From Pedobacter sp. ISL-64 (GTDB lineage: Bacteria > Bacteroidota > Bacteroidia > Sphingobacteriales > Sphingobacteriaceae): a DNA stretch of 52,253 nucleotides. A model generated the notes under the pieces. It made no database searches. It was not told the DNA's origin and saw only the letters and a program-made list of their open reading frames with translations. The first letter of the stretch is position 1. Each line of letters opens with the position of its first letter. A program made the position numbers and the translations under genes. Of the stretch, positions 24,215 to 32,864 are shown piece by piece. Location of the stretch: contig NZ_JAGGPU010000019.1 in NCBI RefSeq assembly GCF_018613605.1, forward strand, positions 1 to 52,253. The letters run 5' to 3'.

Positions 24215-26221
24215 ATGCATAAAGTCGTTAAAATCTGTTTTTTTATCTTACTGCTGTTAGGCATTAACAAAACCTTTGCACAAGATTTAAAAACAAGTGT
24301 TGGTACCAACAAAGAATTGGATTCTGTTCGGAAGAAACTAGACTCGGGGAAGGATTCTGTCGTTTTTACCGCAAAATATATCAGATTTACCAAGCTGTCG
24401 TTAACTAAAGACAGTATTGTGTTGCTGCCTTTAGATACCTCAACTACCAATATCCAGAATTACAGCCCACTCTTACAGCCCTTGCACCCAACCATAAACA
24501 ATGGTAATATGGGCTTGGCAGCAAGGCCATTATTATACGAGCCTAGTAAAAGGATTGGCTTTGACGCAGGATTTCATTCGCTTGATTATTACGCTTTAAC
24601 GCCTGAAGATATTATTTACTATCAGGCCAGAACCCCTTTTACCAGCTTATATTTTGTTAGTGCGGGACAAAAAGAGCAGCTTTTTAGAGCCATCCACACA
24701 CAGAATATTAAAAAAAACTGGAATGTTGGGCTTAATTTTAACCGTGGCGATTCTAAAGGCTTTTACGCCAGACAACGTGGCGATAATTTGAATGTTGCCG
24801 TATTTTCATGGTACCAATCGCCAAGCAAACGTTACAATATGTGGGCATCGGCAATTTTTAATACCATGCGTGCCTACGAGAATGGTTCTACAGTAGCCAC
24901 AGGTTTATTCGATCCTGATTATTCTAAAATTGCAAGAGAGGCAGAACCGGTAAATTTATCAGACTCAAGAAATTTGTACCGCAAAAACACCGTTTTCTTA
25001 AAGCAAACTTATTACGTAGGAAGGATAGATACCTCTGCAAATGTTAACAATGCTGTTTTACCAACCAACAAGGTTTCGTATACGTTTGAGTATAATAACG
25101 ACAGTTTCGATTTTTACAAAAATGGAACGGATGTTAATCATGTACTGCCTCCTGGAATTGCGAGCACAATATTTACGAATGATTCGACCCATGTAAAACA
25201 TATCAAAAATGAATTTATTTATAGTTTCTTTTTAAGACCAAAAAATAGTTCGGTTATAAAAAATGAACTGAAGGTTGATGCGGGGATTAAACACGATTAT
25301 TATAAACACGAATATCTTGGTATAAAACAAGATGCAACCAATTACGAGCGCAGTAGGTTTGCTTATCAAAACATTACCATTTTAGGTGCAGCGGGCTATC
25401 GGTTCTCTAATAATATCGATTTCAATTTAGATGTACAGCAAATTTTGCAAGGTGAAAATGCAGGCGATTACTTATATGAGGCAAAAAGTAAAATCCTTTT
25501 AGGTAAAACCATAGGAAGGATCGAGTTGGGTGCTTATGTACAAAACCAATCGCCAGCGGCTATTTTTAATTACTATCATGGCAACCATTACCAATGGACA
25601 AACAGCGATTTTAAGAACACTAAAATTGCCAATTTATCATTTAACTATATCAATGATAAGTATGGTTTTACTGCCGGAGCCAAATATTTCTTAACCAGTA
25701 ACTATGTTTATTTTGCCGCCGACCATACCAATGGTACAACTGCCATTTTACCAAAACAGGCTACTGCCGATATTAGCTTAATCAGGTTGGATGTATCAAA
25801 GAAATCGAGGTTTGGTAAGTTTGTGATGGAAAATTATATCGCTTATCAAAAAACAGATAAAAATGCAGTGTTAAGAACACCTGAACTTTATACTTATAAC
25901 AGTATTTATTTTGATAATACTTTTTTTAAAGTATTAAAGGCTAATGTGGGATTTGATGTAAGGTACAATTCTGAATATGCAAACTACTTATATTCACCCG
26001 CAACAGCGCAGTTTTATATTGATGAACGCAATCCAACAAACCTAGCTTCAAAACCAGTAATTGATGTCTTTTTTAAAGCAAATTTAAAAAGGGCCAATAT
26101 TTTTGTTAAATACGATTTTGTAAACCAGGGTTTATTCCAACCGGGTTATTACACTGTAAACAGGTACCCCATGCAAGATGCCCTATTAAAATTTGGGGTA
26201 AGCTGGAACTTTTACGACTAA
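24215..26221 (+). CDS. Putative outer-membrane porin
   Basis: A 668-aa exported protein. It has a signal peptide (cleavage near FAQD), a short Ser/Asp-rich N-terminal region and then a long stretch of alternating beta-strands ending in aromatic residues (WNFYD). It matches the Bacteroidota 'putative porin' family in length and layout. It starts 1 nt after the phosphorylase stop codon, and the operon ends at the hairpin 26236-26270. Substrate unknown. Confidence 0.85.
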   Translation: MHKVVKICFFILLLLGINKTFAQDLKTSVGTNKELDSVRKKLDSGKDSVVFTAKYIRFTKLSLTKDSIVLLPLDTSTTNIQNYSPLLQPLHPTINNGNMGLAARPLLYEPSKRIGFDAGFHSLDYYALTPEDIIYYQARTPFTSLYFVSAGQKEQLFRAIHTQNIKKNWNVGLNFNRGDSKGFYARQRGDNLNVAVFSWYQSPSKRYNMWASAIFNTMRAYENGSTVATGLFDPDYSKIAREAEPVNLSDSRNLYRKNTVFLKQTYYVGRIDTSANVNNAVLPTNKVSYTFEYNNDSFDFYKNGTDVNHVLPPGIASTIFTNDSTHVKHIKNEFIYSFFLRPKNSSVIKNELKVDAGIKHDYYKHEYLGIKQDATNYERSRFAYQNITILGAAGYRFSNNIDFNLDVQQILQGENAGDYLYEAKSKILLGKTIGRIELGAYVQNQSPAAIFNYYHGNHYQWTNSDFKNTKIANLSFNYINDKYGFTAGAKYFLTSNYVYFAADHTNGTTAILPKQATADISLIRLDVSKKSRFGKFVMENYIAYQKTDKNAVLRTPELYTYNSIYFDNTFFKVLKANVGFDVRYNSEYANYLYSPATAQFYIDERNPTNLASKPVIDVFFKANLKRANIFVKYDFVNQGLFQPGYYTVNRYPMQDALLKFGVSWNFYD

Positions 26222-26235
26222 ATAATAGCGCATAA

Positions 26236-26270
26236 AAAAGCCTCCCGATTTAATAATCCAGGAGGCTTTT
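26236..26270. terminator. Bidirectional Rho-independent terminator
   Basis: AAAAGCCTCC (26236-26245) pairs with GGAGGCTTTT (26261-26270) around a 15-nt loop, with T's on either strand. It serves the convergent porin and beta-barrel genes. Confidence 0.85.
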
Positions 26271-26288
26271 GCTTTTAAGGCTTTTCGC

Positions 26289-27029
26289 TTAGAAAGAATA
26301 ACCAACTGAGAAACCTAACACGCGGTTAGTTAATTTATTGGTATTAGCCTGTCTGTCTTTCGGAGTCAAATCTGTTAAACCTAAGCCATAGTTAGCACCT
26401 ACTAAAAATCCTGAATTTGTGCGGTAGGCTAAACCAAAGTTTGCACCAAATTCGGTACTGTTATAATTTTTATCGCTGGCACTACCAAAAGATAAGTCTC
26501 TATCATTAGAAGTCGTAACAGTAGCGCTGGTATTATTGGAGTTGTTCACTGTTGTAACCGTGTTTTCTCCTTTGTCTTTACCTGAGATGTTAAAACCGAT
26601 ATACGGACCAGCACTAATCTGAACTGCGCCGGCATCACCGGTAGGAATTCTTAATACCGCATTTACGGGTACCTCAATCGCCATTAAATTGGTTTTAATA
26701 GAAGATGTGGTCGTAATGGTATTGTTTCCTGCAGTTGCTGTGTTTACGGATTCAAATTTATTACCCTTATTCTGTAATGATACGCCTGGTTGAATGAAGA
26801 AATTATTTCCTACACCAAAATCACCAAATGCGGTCACATTGAAGCCAACATTGTTTTTTGCATTATCATTAAAATTATTGGCTGCGGCATCATCGCCCCC
26901 CGCATGAAACTTAGAAAGGTTAACGCCAGCTTTTATTCCAAAGCGAGCAGTTTCACTAGTCATTTTTGTTTGTGCAAATGCACCTGTTGCTAATAATAAA
27001 ACTGATGCACTTAATAGTAACTTTTTCAT
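26289..27029 (-). CDS. Outer-membrane beta-barrel protein (PorT-like)
   Basis: A 246-aa protein. A signal peptide (MKKLLLSASVLLLATGAFA) is followed by a barrel-type pattern (FGIKAGVNLSKF, FGANFGLAYRT, GANYGLGL) and a C-terminal Phe (VGYSF). This is typical of the small 'outer membrane beta-barrel' family. A Thr/Asn/Ser-rich loop lies near 95-110 and another near 160-175. Transcribed alone, with about 280 nt of gene-free sequence upstream. Confidence 0.85.
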   Translation of the reverse strand: MKKLLLSASVLLLATGAFAQTKMTSETARFGIKAGVNLSKFHAGGDDAAANNFNDNAKNNVGFNVTAFGDFGVGNNFFIQPGVSLQNKGNKFESVNTATAGNNTITTTSSIKTNLMAIEVPVNAVLRIPTGDAGAVQISAGPYIGFNISGKDKGENTVTTVNNSNNTSATVTTSNDRDLSFGSASDKNYNSTEFGANFGLAYRTNSGFLVGANYGLGLTDLTPKDRQANTNKLTNRVLGFSVGYSF

Positions 27030-27311
27030 AATATTTTTCTTTTAGAAGAATCTTGTTTAAAATTTCAGGCTTAAACCTGTTGTTAATTACAAGCCTCAAT
27101 TCCAAAAGCTGTGCCAAAGTATCAAGCGTGTTACAATTGAATAGCTAATGTATTGGTTTTCAGTATGATTTTTGCAACATTTAAGTGTAGTGATGATACG
27201 AATCAGAAATGGTATGAGGAGCCAGTTACTGTATACATAACAGGAATACAGGGGAGAATTAACAATTTTTTAAACCTGAAATAAATAATGCCATGAGCTA
27301 AATCCTGCAAC

Positions 27312-28571
27312 TTATGTTTTTTGAGGTTTCTTTTTTGCTGCGGGAAAAAGCACATTATTTAAGATCAGGCGGTACCCCGGCGAATTTGGATGCAGGTTTA
27401 AATCTGTTGGCGGATCACCTACAGCATGCTGATAATCTTCCGGATCGTGCCCGCCGTAAAAAGTAAACTGACCTTTGCCAATTTCGCCATGTAAATATCT
27501 TACTTCTGCGGCACCTTTATTTTCGCCTAAAACAGTTACGCTTGTTTTCACTAAACTCTTTCTGAATGCTGTGGTTTGCCCCATAAAACCTTTAATCACC
27601 TTATCGTGGTCTTGGGTAAGCATGGTTGGAACGAGGTCCCATTTGGCCGAAAAATCGAATAAAGTAAAGTAATCGTTGGTTTGGTTCAGGGTACGGGTTT
27701 GAGTAGCGTCGATATCTGAAAATTCATAGTTCATTGGGTTGTTATCTAACTTGAAATTCTGGAAGGCTAAGGTTTTATTAAAATCCAGTTTACTTTGTGC
27801 ATTTGGATCTGCAGCATCACCATCAAACATTTGGGCACAAATGTCTACCCCATCAGCAGCAAGAGCAATGTCGAAACTATCAGTGCCCGAGCACATTGCA
27901 AACAAAAAGCCTCCACCAGCACAGTATTCTTTAATGTGTTTGGCAACGGCTAATTTCATTTCAGAAACCTTTTTATAACCCATGCGTTTAGCTAAGGTTT
28001 CCTGGTTTTTAACATCTTCCTGGTACCAGGTTGCGTACCTGAAATTAGCCCAGAAACGGCCGTACTGCCCGGTAAAATCTTCATGGTGCAAGTGTAACCA
28101 ATCGTATTTGCTCAATTTATCCTGTAAAATATCATCATCATAAATTACATCGTATGGAATTTCGGCGTAGGTTAAAACGAGTGTAACGGCATCATCCCAT
28201 GGTAATTTGCTTTTTGGAGAGTAAACCGCAATTTTTGGTGTTTTCTCCAGCTTAACCATCTCCATATTCACCGCAGGATCGCTGATTTCGTTTAAAAGGT
28301 TGGTTACCTTTCCATCAGCCATTACTTCGTACGATACGCCACGGATTTTAAGCTCGTCTTCAACTGTTTTATTGTATTTAATTAAAAAACTTCCTCCACG
28401 ATAGTTTAAAAGCCAATCAACCTCTAGTTGTTTGCTGATTGTCCAATAGGCAATACCATATGCTTTAAGGTGGTTCTTTTGGTCTTCATCCATGTAAATT
28501 AACAAAGAAGAAGCCCTTAGCCCCAGGGAGCAAAGCAGGCAAATGAGCAGGATATAATATTTCTTTATCAA
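27312..28571 (-). CDS. Secreted conserved protein, possibly amidotransferase-fold
   Basis: A 419-aa protein with a signal peptide (cleavage near LRA-SS). Conserved-looking features are DWLLNYRGGSF near 52-62, a Rossmann-like stretch (KIAVYSPKSKLPWDDAV), YDWLHLHHEDF and GGGFLFAMCSGTD with a cysteine near 224. The last resembles a nucleophile elbow of class I glutamine-amidotransferase-like domains. I recall relatives in this phylum labelled 'asparagine synthetase B', but no asparagine synthetase domain is visible. The real function is unknown. Confidence 0.6.
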   Translation of the reverse strand: MIKKYYILLICLLCSLGLRASSLLIYMDEDQKNHLKAYGIAYWTISKQLEVDWLLNYRGGSFLIKYNKTVEDELKIRGVSYEVMADGKVTNLLNEISDPAVNMEMVKLEKTPKIAVYSPKSKLPWDDAVTLVLTYAEIPYDVIYDDDILQDKLSKYDWLHLHHEDFTGQYGRFWANFRYATWYQEDVKNQETLAKRMGYKKVSEMKLAVAKHIKEYCAGGGFLFAMCSGTDSFDIALAADGVDICAQMFDGDAADPNAQSKLDFNKTLAFQNFKLDNNPMNYEFSDIDATQTRTLNQTNDYFTLFDFSAKWDLVPTMLTQDHDKVIKGFMGQTTAFRKSLVKTSVTVLGENKGAAEVRYLHGEIGKGQFTFYGGHDPEDYQHAVGDPPTDLNLHPNSPGYRLILNNVLFPAAKKKPQKT

Positions 28572-28652
28572 ATCGGTATGCTTAAAACACTAAAATACCG
28601 CATTTAAACTGTATAGAAAAATTTAATGATGTTATAAGTTATACAATTTTGT

Positions 28653-28676
28653 TATTTTTGCCCTCTACTAAAAAAA
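28653..28676 (+). promoter_or_regulatory. -7 element and leader hairpin upstream of the cyclophilin gene
   Basis: TATTTTTG (28653-28660) fits the Bacteroidota -7 consensus TAnnTTTG. CTAAAAAA at 28667 can pair with TTTTTTAG at 28685. No good TTG -33 element was found at the right distance. Confidence 0.4.
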
Positions 28677-28726
28677 TACGATTGTTTTTTAGGTGAATAA
28701 AATTTAAAATTAGTACCGATATTGAT

Positions 28727-29188
28727 ATGAGTAAAGCAATAATAAAAACAGAAAAAGGCGAAATGACTGTAGAATTCTACGATAATGATGCGCCGAAAGC
28801 CGTTGCAAACTTTAAAAAATTAGCTAAAGAAGGCTTTTATGATGGTATAACTTTTCACCGTGTAATTCCTAACTTTATGGTTCAGGGTGGATGCCCAAAT
28901 TCAAAAGATCCGGCTAAAGCGCATTTAGCAGGTACTGGTGGCCCAGGTTACAAAATTGATTGCGAATTAGACGGAGAAAATCAATATCACGATCGTGGTG
29001 TTTTATCTATGGCTCACGCTGGCCGCAACACTGGTGGTTCACAGTTTTTTATTTGCCACAGCAGAACAAATACCGCTCACTTAGACCGTAACCATACTTG
29101 TTTTGGTAAAGTAGTTGAGAATGTAGACCTTGTAGATGATATCCGTCAAGGTGATAAAATTTTAAACATTGAAGTTTTAGAAGATTAA
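28727..29188 (+). CDS. Peptidyl-prolyl cis-trans isomerase (cyclophilin type)
   Basis: A 153-aa cytoplasmic cyclophilin that speeds proline isomerisation during folding. The family core is present: FHRVIPNFMVQGG (catalytic Arg near 46), GPGYKIDCE, SMAHAGRNTGGSQFFI and a late FGKVV. There is no signal peptide and the length fits the bacterial PpiB type. Confidence 0.95.
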   Translation: MSKAIIKTEKGEMTVEFYDNDAPKAVANFKKLAKEGFYDGITFHRVIPNFMVQGGCPNSKDPAKAHLAGTGGPGYKIDCELDGENQYHDRGVLSMAHAGRNTGGSQFFICHSRTNTAHLDRNHTCFGKVVENVDLVDDIRQGDKILNIEVLED

Positions 29189-29198
29189 AAATAGATAC

Positions 29199-29331
29199 GA
29201 GATTTGAGACATTAGATTTGAGACTTGATTTCTCCGATTGATGCTCTATCTCATTTAATAATTGAACAAAGAGTTTTAGTTATTTGATTTGAGTGATTTC
29301 TCATATCTCATATCTCGAATCTCATATCTCA
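29199..29331. repeat. ATCTCA / TGAGAT repeat pair
   Basis: GATTTGAGAC-type units (29199-29224) lie on one side and TCTCATATCTCA-type units (29299-29331) on the other, in opposite orientation, so they can base-pair. The second array runs up to the start codon at 29340. Confidence 0.6.
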
Positions 29332-29339
29332 AAAAAAAT

Positions 29340-29882
29340 ATGAATTTAAGAGGAATTGTTGCCGTATCTGGCAGACCGGGTTTGTTTAAACTGGTTGGAC
29401 AAAATAAAGTAGGTTACATTTTAGAGGGCTTGGATGCTCAAAAAACTAAAGTTGTAGCTAACATCACGAACACAAAATTAGCTTCGTTAGAAGATATTAC
29501 CGTGTATGGCGAAGATGAGGAAATTAAATTGGCAGATATTTTTGCTAAAATTTCAGCAAAAGGATCTACTCCGGATTTGAAAGGCGATTTACGCGCTTAT
29601 TTCCTTGAAGTAGCACCAGGTCACGATCAGGAGAAAGTTTATGCTTCTGATATGAAGAAAATTATCACTTGGTATAACCTATTAAAAGACCTGCCATTGT
29701 TTACTGAAGAAACTCCAGAAACGCCGGGTACACCAGCAGAGGTTAAGTTATCAGAAGAAAAAGCAGCTTCAGATAAAAAACAAAAAGCTACAGGATCTAA
29801 AGCATCAGCAAGTGCTAAAGCAACTACTAAAACTTCAGCTCCAGCTAAAAAAGCAAGTATGACCAGTAAAAAAGGCGTTTAA
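29340..29882 (+). CDS. DUF5606-type protein
   Basis: A 180-aa protein. A conserved N-terminal part (MNLRGIVAVSGRPGLFKLVG, to about 120) is followed by a low-complexity tail rich in Ala, Lys, Ser and Thr (about 135-180). It is cytoplasmic by sequence. The start at 29340 is chosen because the frame upstream is made only of intergenic repeat. The family is common in Bacteroidota and its role is unknown. The Lys/Ala tail could bind nucleic acid. Confidence 0.85.
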   Translation: MNLRGIVAVSGRPGLFKLVGQNKVGYILEGLDAQKTKVVANITNTKLASLEDITVYGEDEEIKLADIFAKISAKGSTPDLKGDLRAYFLEVAPGHDQEKVYASDMKKIITWYNLLKDLPLFTEETPETPGTPAEVKLSEEKAASDKKQKATGSKASASAKATTKTSAPAKKASMTSKKGV

Positions 29883-29906
29883 GCTTTATTTACCCAAATT
29901 ATAGCG

Positions 29907-29936
29907 AACACCAGGCAATTTGTCTGGTGTTTTTTT
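29907..29936 (+). terminator. Rho-independent terminator
   Basis: AACACCAG (29907-29914) pairs with CTGGTGTT (29924-29931), followed by a T run to 29936. Confidence 0.85.
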
Positions 29937-29943
29937 GTGGGGT

Positions 29944-30072
29944 TTAATCGAAGAAATAATAAAGCAAAGCTATAATAACCAATGATGCAATAATGCTGAT
30001 CCATAGGTATTTATTGTTGCCGTTCTGATTGCTTTTATATCTGTATTCCCGTTTATATTTATCTAGTAACAT
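29944..30072 (-). CDS. Candidate 42-aa membrane microprotein
   Basis: Read directly from the sequence: a basic, Tyr-rich start (MLLDKYKREYRYK), an Asn/Gly turn and one transmembrane helix (LWISIIASLVIIALLYYFF, about 23-41) ending in Asp. The charge pattern is that of a real single-pass protein. It is convergent with the DUF5606 gene. No recognisable family, and a chance reading frame cannot be excluded. Confidence 0.45.
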   Translation of the reverse strand: MLLDKYKREYRYKSNQNGNNKYLWISIIASLVIIALLYYFFD

Positions 30073-30190
30073 CGTTTCTTTTATTTAATGATGATTTTAA
30101 TCCTGTTTTTCCATATCCCATCTTTACCTCAACCATTTTCCATCTCTAAGCATGATGTCGTTATGTTAAGCTCCGTGGCGGTAAACATAA

Positions 30191-30260
30191 TTTAACCACA
30201 GATAAAAAGGATGCACACAGATATAAAAATCTGTGTTTATCTGTGTGCATCTGTGGTTAA
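30191..30260. repeat. Long imperfect palindrome of the CCACAGAT type
   Basis: TTTAACCACAGAT at 30191 pairs with ATCTGTGGTTAAA ending near 30262. An inner ATGCACACAGAT pairs with ATCTGTGTGCAT. The whole could form a stem of about 30 bp between the microprotein and rlmH. Confidence 0.75.
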
Positions 30261-30285
30261 AAACCCTTAACCTAATGGCATTTTT

Positions 30286-30759
30286 CTAAGCGTGATGATA
30301 AGGTTCTCCTTTTAAAATGCTAAATCCCCGGTAAAGCTGCTCTACAAAAAACAATCTGATCATTTGATGAGAAAAGGTCATGTCAGACAGCGAAATTAAT
30401 CCATTTGCCCTTTTGTAAATGGTTTCATCAAATCCATAAGGCCCGCCAATAATAAAAATTAAATGCTGTACGCTACCAACCATCTGTTTATTTAAGTAGT
30501 TTGAAAATTCTACGGATGAATATTTTTTTCCTTTTTCATCCAATAAAATAACAACATCGCCATTGTTAATTTGTTTATGCAGCAACTCTGCTTCTTTTGC
30601 CTTTTGCTGGGCCTCGCTTAGGTTTTTAACATTCTTTACATCTGGCAAAGCCACAAAACTAAAGTTAATATAGTGCTTTAAACGGTTGATGTATTTATCA
30701 ATTCCTTCAATTAAATATTTATCTTCTGTTTTGCCAATGGCGATCAGTGTAATCTTCAT
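30286..30759 (-). CDS. rlmH: 23S rRNA (pseudouridine1915-N3)-methyltransferase
   Basis: A 157-aa SPOUT-fold methyltransferase that modifies position 1915 of 23S rRNA in the assembled ribosome. It has MKITLIAIGKTED at the N-terminus, LIFIIGGPYGF (SAM-binding knot) and the C-terminal signature MTFSHQMIRLFFVEQLYR ending KGEPYHHA. Full length for the family. Confidence 0.97.
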   Translation of the reverse strand: MKITLIAIGKTEDKYLIEGIDKYINRLKHYINFSFVALPDVKNVKNLSEAQQKAKEAELLHKQINNGDVVILLDEKGKKYSSVEFSNYLNKQMVGSVQHLIFIIGGPYGFDETIYKRANGLISLSDMTFSHQMIRLFFVEQLYRGFSILKGEPYHHA

Positions 30760-30872
30760 TTAATATTTTACCTATCTTTAGAATTTCGAGATTCAAACTT
30801 AGAGAAAATTGTAACAAAAAAGACAATCTATCGATCTTATACCTTCGAAAATATATACACCGAAGCGATATC

Positions 30873-32687
30873 ATGTTAAAACAACAAGCAGAAATAATAG
30901 CCGATTACGACCAAAAAATTAAGCAGGTTACCACTGATATAGCAGAGACCAAAAAAATAATCGATCAACTTTCCTTCATCCGGATAGGCCTGTTCCTGGC
31001 CGAAATTTTATTTTTTGTTCTACTGTTACGTTCTGCGGATGATGGATTACGCACATTAATTCAGTTTGCATTGCTGGTGCCAATTATTGCCTTTGCCTTT
31101 ATTGTACGGAGGCAAAGTAAGCTAGACCGCGAAATCGATTTTAAAAAACAACTCTTGTGGGTTTATCAGAATGAATGGAATATTTTGAACGGAACAGCGA
31201 ATGGTTACGATCATGGTAAGGCTTTCGAATCTGAACTGCATCCCTATACCTCCGATCTTGATATTTTTGGAAGCGCATCTCTGTTTGCACTGATCAACCG
31301 TTGTAGTACCAAAAGCGGAAATAACCTCCTGGCTAAAAAATTCGTAGAAAAACCGACTAGAGATAAGATATTACTCCGCCAGGAAGCCATAAAAGAAATA
31401 ACAGATAAGATAGCAGAAACTTATAGTTTCAGGGCTAATCTGCATGGTTACGACCCCGATAAAATAGAGCAGATTAAAATACAGCTTAAACACCAATTGG
31501 GTGCACAATTGGAATTTGTAAAGCGTAGTTTTTTGAGGTTTTACGTAAAGCTGGTGCCTTATATTTCTTTTGGTTTAATTTTGGCGGCACTTCTTATTAG
31601 CGCTGCTTTTTGGAAAATACTGGCACTTCTATTTGTAATACATACAGGGTGGAACGTTTTATTAGGCTCAAAAATTAATAAGGTTTTTTACACCTTTGGT
31701 GGAAGTTCGAATCTGTTAAACGGTTATGCCAGCGCTATTTTATGGACAGAGAATCAAAACTGGCAGCGTTCATACACCTTAAGTTTATTAGATTCGAAAA
31801 TCCCGGTAAGCAAAGAAATTAAGGGCCTATCTAAAATTATCCAGAATTTTGATGCCAGGCTGAATATCCTGGTTGGTGGTATATTGAACGCACTTTTACT
31901 TTGGGATTTAAAGTGCTGCATCAGTTTAGATATTTGGTATAAATCTTCATCAGAGGATGTGATTTCGGCCCTTGACCATTTAGGCGATTTTGAAGAGCTG
32001 ATATCATTGGCTACAACAGCCTATAATCAGCCAGATTGGGTTTTTCCGGTGGTAGCCGATCAATTTGTATTAGCCACCACCCATATTGGCCATCCGCTTA
32101 TTAACAAGCAAGTTCGGGTGGATAACGATTTTCATTTAGAAGCAAAACCAACTGTAGATATTGTAACGGGTTCTAACATGGCCGGCAAAAGCACTTTTCT
32201 GCGTACTTTGGGTATTAATATGATCTTGGCTTACACTGGTGCACCGGTTTGTGCGAAAACCATGCAATTATCGGTTTTTTCGATCAATACTTATATGCGG
32301 ATTAAAGATTCGCTGAACGAAAGTACCTCAACTTTTAAGGCAGAGTTAAACCGCCTGAAAATGATTTTAGATAATGTAGTTAAAGACAAAGATACTTTTG
32401 TATTGATTGACGAAATGCTGCGGGGTACAAACAGTAGGGATAAATATTTGGGCTCGAAGGTTTTTATACAAAAACTGATTACCGAAAAAACACCTGCGCT
32501 TTTTGCTACACACGATTTGCAACTGGCAGATCTGATAATCGATCACCCCGAAACCGTCCGTAATTTCCACTTTGATATCCAGATCACCGAAGGTGAAATG
32601 AAATTTGATTATTTACTAAAACACGGACCATGTAAGACTTTTAATGCAGCTATTTTACTGAAGGAAATTGGTTTAACCTTGGATTAA
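30873..32687 (+). CDS. Membrane-anchored MutS-family ATPase
   Basis: A 604-aa MutS relative with two pairs of transmembrane helices (about 38-85 and 225-265). It has a core/lever region and a C-terminal MutS ATPase: Walker A GSNMAGKSTFLRTLG (near 432), the STSTFKAEL segment, Walker B FVLIDEMLRGTNSRDK (near 509) and FATHDLQL. The mismatch-recognition domains of MutS are absent and the membrane helices are unlike DNA repair MutS. The ATPase call is secure. The biological role of this subfamily is not known to me. Confidence 0.85.
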   Translation: MLKQQAEIIADYDQKIKQVTTDIAETKKIIDQLSFIRIGLFLAEILFFVLLLRSADDGLRTLIQFALLVPIIAFAFIVRRQSKLDREIDFKKQLLWVYQNEWNILNGTANGYDHGKAFESELHPYTSDLDIFGSASLFALINRCSTKSGNNLLAKKFVEKPTRDKILLRQEAIKEITDKIAETYSFRANLHGYDPDKIEQIKIQLKHQLGAQLEFVKRSFLRFYVKLVPYISFGLILAALLISAAFWKILALLFVIHTGWNVLLGSKINKVFYTFGGSSNLLNGYASAILWTENQNWQRSYTLSLLDSKIPVSKEIKGLSKIIQNFDARLNILVGGILNALLLWDLKCCISLDIWYKSSSEDVISALDHLGDFEELISLATTAYNQPDWVFPVVADQFVLATTHIGHPLINKQVRVDNDFHLEAKPTVDIVTGSNMAGKSTFLRTLGINMILAYTGAPVCAKTMQLSVFSINTYMRIKDSLNESTSTFKAELNRLKMILDNVVKDKDTFVLIDEMLRGTNSRDKYLGSKVFIQKLITEKTPALFATHDLQLADLIIDHPETVRNFHFDIQITEGEMKFDYLLKHGPCKTFNAAILLKEIGLTLD

Positions 32688-32789
32688 TCTTGGTGCTGTG
32701 GTGTTGGATATTGCTATTTTCGTGGTGTCGGATGTTACCATCTGACACTGATGCTAAGTTTAAGGCGCTAAACCGCATGTATTTACTGC

Positions 32790-32813
32790 CAGTCAGATGG
32801 TACCATCTGACTG
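32790..32813. repeat. Perfect 24-bp palindrome
   Basis: CAGTCAGATGG followed by its exact reverse complement around a central TA. A degenerate version (GTCGGATGTTACCATCTGAC) lies 60 nt upstream and another at about 19083. It could be a protein-binding site, a REP-like element or a bidirectional transcription stop after the MutS-like gene. Confidence 0.75.
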
Positions 32814-32864
32814 CAAGGTAATTTTTAACAAAATGCTAAAAACTATTCTAAATTACGATTTCTC

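Noticed and set aside
29289..29339. Longer start for the DUF5606 protein
   Set aside because: The extension is encoded entirely by the ATCTCA repeat array.
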